NCBI RefSeq assembly: GCF_007860125.1
Contig: NZ_SJPW01000001.1
Location: 682,001-746,000, forward strand
Direction of reading: 5' to 3'
DNA from: Rubripirellula tenax
Lineage (GTDB): Bacteria > Planctomycetota > Planctomycetia > Pirellulales > Pirellulaceae
DNA: 64,000 nt
Shown: one piece after another, positions 62,385-64,000 of the stretch
How positions within the stretch are numbered: position 1 is the stretch's first letter
How the letters are laid out: every line of letters starts with the position of its first letter
The notes under the pieces: model-generated
What the model saw: the letters and a program-made list of their open reading frames with translations, nothing else
Database searches by the model: none
What the model was told of the DNA's origin: nothing
Program-made: the position numbers and the translations under genes

Positions 62385-64000
62385 CTATCCTTCGTACGAA
62401 ACCGTATCGGAGGATTTCACCGCTTGGCGAACTTCTCGCGTTTCAATTTCTTTGTTCAGTCTTGCGATCGCCTCGGCAATCGGCATCGAACCGAGATCGC
62501 CGTCGATGCGGTCTCGCAGCGCAACGTGGCCCGCTTCGGCTTCCTTCGGTCCCACCACAGCCATGTAGTTGACCAAGTCCAGTTGCGCGTTACGAATCTT
62601 CGCCTGCACCTTACCGCCCGTGTTATCAACCGTCGCCTTCAAGCCAGCGTCGGTTAGCTGTTCGGCGACGGCAACGGCGTATTCGATCGACTTGTCGCTA
62701 AGTGGCAACACGCGAACCTGCTCCGGCGACAACCACATCGGGAACGCACCGGCGAAGTGTTCGATCAATACGCCGACGAAACGTTCCAATGAACCAAACG
62801 GAGCGCGGTGGATCATGACGGGTCGGTGGGTCGTGTTGTCCGATCCGTTGTATTCCAGCTTGAACCGCTCGGGCAGGTTGTAGTCGAGCTGGACGGTTCC
62901 TAATTGCCACGATCGGCCGATGCAGTCACGGATCATAAAGTCGGCTTTGGGGCCGTAAAACGCGGCTTCGCCGGGCTCTTCGTTGAAGTCGAGTCCCGAA
63001 TGCTGCAACACGCCTCGCAGCGCGCCTTCGGCTTGATCCCACTGGGCCTCGGTGCCGACGTACTTGGTGCTGTCGGGATCGCGCAGCGACAGTTGCACGC
63101 GGTAATCGTTCAAGCCGACCGATTGCAACACGAACTTGGTCAGTTCGATTGTCGCACGGAATTCTTCTTCGACCTGATCGGCAGTACAGAAAATGTGCGC
63201 GTCGTCCTGAGTCAATCCGCGAACTCGCAGCAGGCCGTTCAATTCGCCGGTTTGCTCGTGACGATACACGGTACCGAACTCGAACAATCGCAGCGGCAAT
63301 TGGCGATACGAACGCGGCTGTGCCTTGAACATGTAGCAGTGGTGCGGACAGTTCATCGGCTTGAGGAGGTACCGCTCATTTTCGACTTGCCAGTCGTGCA
63401 GCACTTCGCGTTTCGCATCATCTGACGACGACGGTTTGTAACTCTTCAGTTGTACGCCAAACACTTCGGCTGCAGCGATCAACTTGTCTTCGTCGTCTTT
63501 CGACAGCGTGCCGGCCTGCAATCGTTGGCCCCATGCGTCCAACATTCCGCCCACTTCGCTGCCGTATAGCGGTGCGAATTGGCTGTCGCGATAGTAAGGA
63601 AAGTGACCGCTGGTTTCGTACATTTCGACGCGGCCGATGTGCGGGCTATAGACCGGATCGTAACCGCGCGACAGCAATTCCTTTCGCAAGAAGTCTTCCA
63701 GCGCCACCCGAACCCGCGCGCCCTTGGGCAACCACAAACACAATCCTTGGCCGACTTCGGGGTTGATCGAAAACAGTCCGTGTTGCTTACCCAGCACGCG
63801 GTGGTCTCGACGTTTCGCTTCTTCAATTTGTTCCAAGTACGCCGCCAGTTCTTTTTTGTCAAAGAACGCAGTTCCGTACAACCGTTGCAGCGGCCGACCG
63901 CTGACGTCGCCTTTCCAGTGCGAACCGGCAACGCTCATCAGCTTGATCGCTTTGATCTTGCCCGCGTCGGGAATGTGGGGGCCCCGGCACAGGTCGACGA
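62385..64000 (-). CDS. thrS: Threonyl-tRNA synthetase, partial (5' end beyond the window)
   Basis: The frame is open to the right edge; 538 codons are visible and the true start is outside. Just inside the edge '[20 protein letters not shown]' belongs to the editing/second additional domain. Class II synthetase motifs follow: motif 1 around '[20 protein letters not shown]', zinc-site cysteine in '[20 protein letters not shown]', motif 2 '[20 protein letters not shown]' with '[14 protein letters not shown]', and motif 3 '[17 protein letters not shown]'. The C-terminal ~110 residues are the anticodon-binding domain ('[15 protein letters not shown]', '[17 protein letters not shown]'). It charges tRNA-Thr. 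Convergent with the oxidoreductase gene. Confidence 0.96.
   Translation of the reverse strand, partial: VDLCRGPHIPDAGKIKAIKLMSVAGSHWKGDVSGRPLQRLYGTAFFDKKELAAYLEQIEEAKRRDHRVLGKQHGLFSINPEVGQGLCLWLPKGARVRVALEDFLRKELLSRGYDPVYSPHIGRVEMYETSGHFPYYRDSQFAPLYGSEVGGMLDAWGQRLQAGTLSKDDEDKLIAAAEVFGVQLKSYKPSSSDDAKREVLHDWQVENERYLLKPMNCPHHCYMFKAQPRSYRQLPLRLFEFGTVYRHEQTGELNGLLRVRGLTQDDAHIFCTADQVEEEFRATIELTKFVLQSVGLNDYRVQLSLRDPDSTKYVGTEAQWDQAEGALRGVLQHSGLDFNEEPGEAAFYGPKADFMIRDCIGRSWQLGTVQLDYNLPERFKLEYNGSDNTTHRPVMIHRAPFGSLERFVGVLIEHFAGAFPMWLSPEQVRVLPLSDKSIEYAVAVAEQLTDAGLKATVDNTGGKVQAKIRNAQLDLVNYMAVVGPKEAEAGHVALRDRIDGDLGSMPIAEAIARLNKEIETREVRQAVKSSDTVSYEG

Overview
The window is a contiguous piece of a planctomycete chromosome, most likely a Pirellulaceae/Rhodopirellula-type organism. 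This is inferred from lineage-typical families: a PVC-type membrane-bound dehydrogenase with a C-terminal haem domain, DUF1559 prepilin-like proteins, a TIGR03009 protein, a giant SdrD-B repeat protein with an N-terminal LEPR-XLL-type motif, and a transmembrane Ser/Thr kinase with a DUF1080-like domain. Several families of short palindromic repeats sit at gene ends. No rRNA, tRNA or CRISPR array was seen. Both edges cut genes: a TPR protein on the left and threonyl-tRNA synthetase on the right.

Layout. 1-3735: partial TPR gene, two small proteins and a large membrane-anchored protein of unknown role. 3990-7494: sodium-pumping oxaloacetate decarboxylase (oadGBA order on the minus strand). 7697-11520: a membrane protein, a large Gld-like membrane protein and an ABC ATPase. 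11548-14126: a GH10-fold protein without catalytic glutamates, and purC. 14256-21329: PVC haem dehydrogenase, a hydrolase-fold protein without its serine, an M20 amidohydrolase and a lipoprotein.

21571-28189 is the most interesting region. One directional cluster encodes a BLUF blue-light sensor, an H-NOX haem gas sensor, two soluble histidine kinases (one with a PAS domain, one with a degenerate receiver), and three response regulators (HDOD output, degenerate HD-GYP output, receiver only). It looks like a combined light and NO/O2 signalling circuit. A complete ISL3-type insertion sequence (28351-29870) lies directly downstream; its transposase frame carries two in-frame amber codons.

30330-41930: DUF1559 protein, a four-S1-domain RNA-binding protein, unknown proteins (one with a sigma-54-like promoter), SMP-30/gluconolactonase, Ser/Thr kinase with thioredoxin-fold lipoprotein, fatty-acid desaturase and a RecA/KaiC-like ATPase. 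41955-45920: a PilT ATPase next to a GspE/PilB-like protein with broken Walker motifs, then a small membrane protein and a DUF1559-like protein lacking the prepilin leader. 46033-53140: alpha/beta hydrolase, the giant SdrD-B protein and a WD40-type protein. 53382-58202: TIGR03009, FmdB zinc ribbon, isochorismatase-like hydrolase, an unknown protein and an M28 peptidase with PDZ domain. 58457-62195: outer-membrane assembly and lipid A block (OmpH/Skp, LpxC, LpxA, Gfo/Idh/MocA oxidoreductase), convergent with partial thrS.
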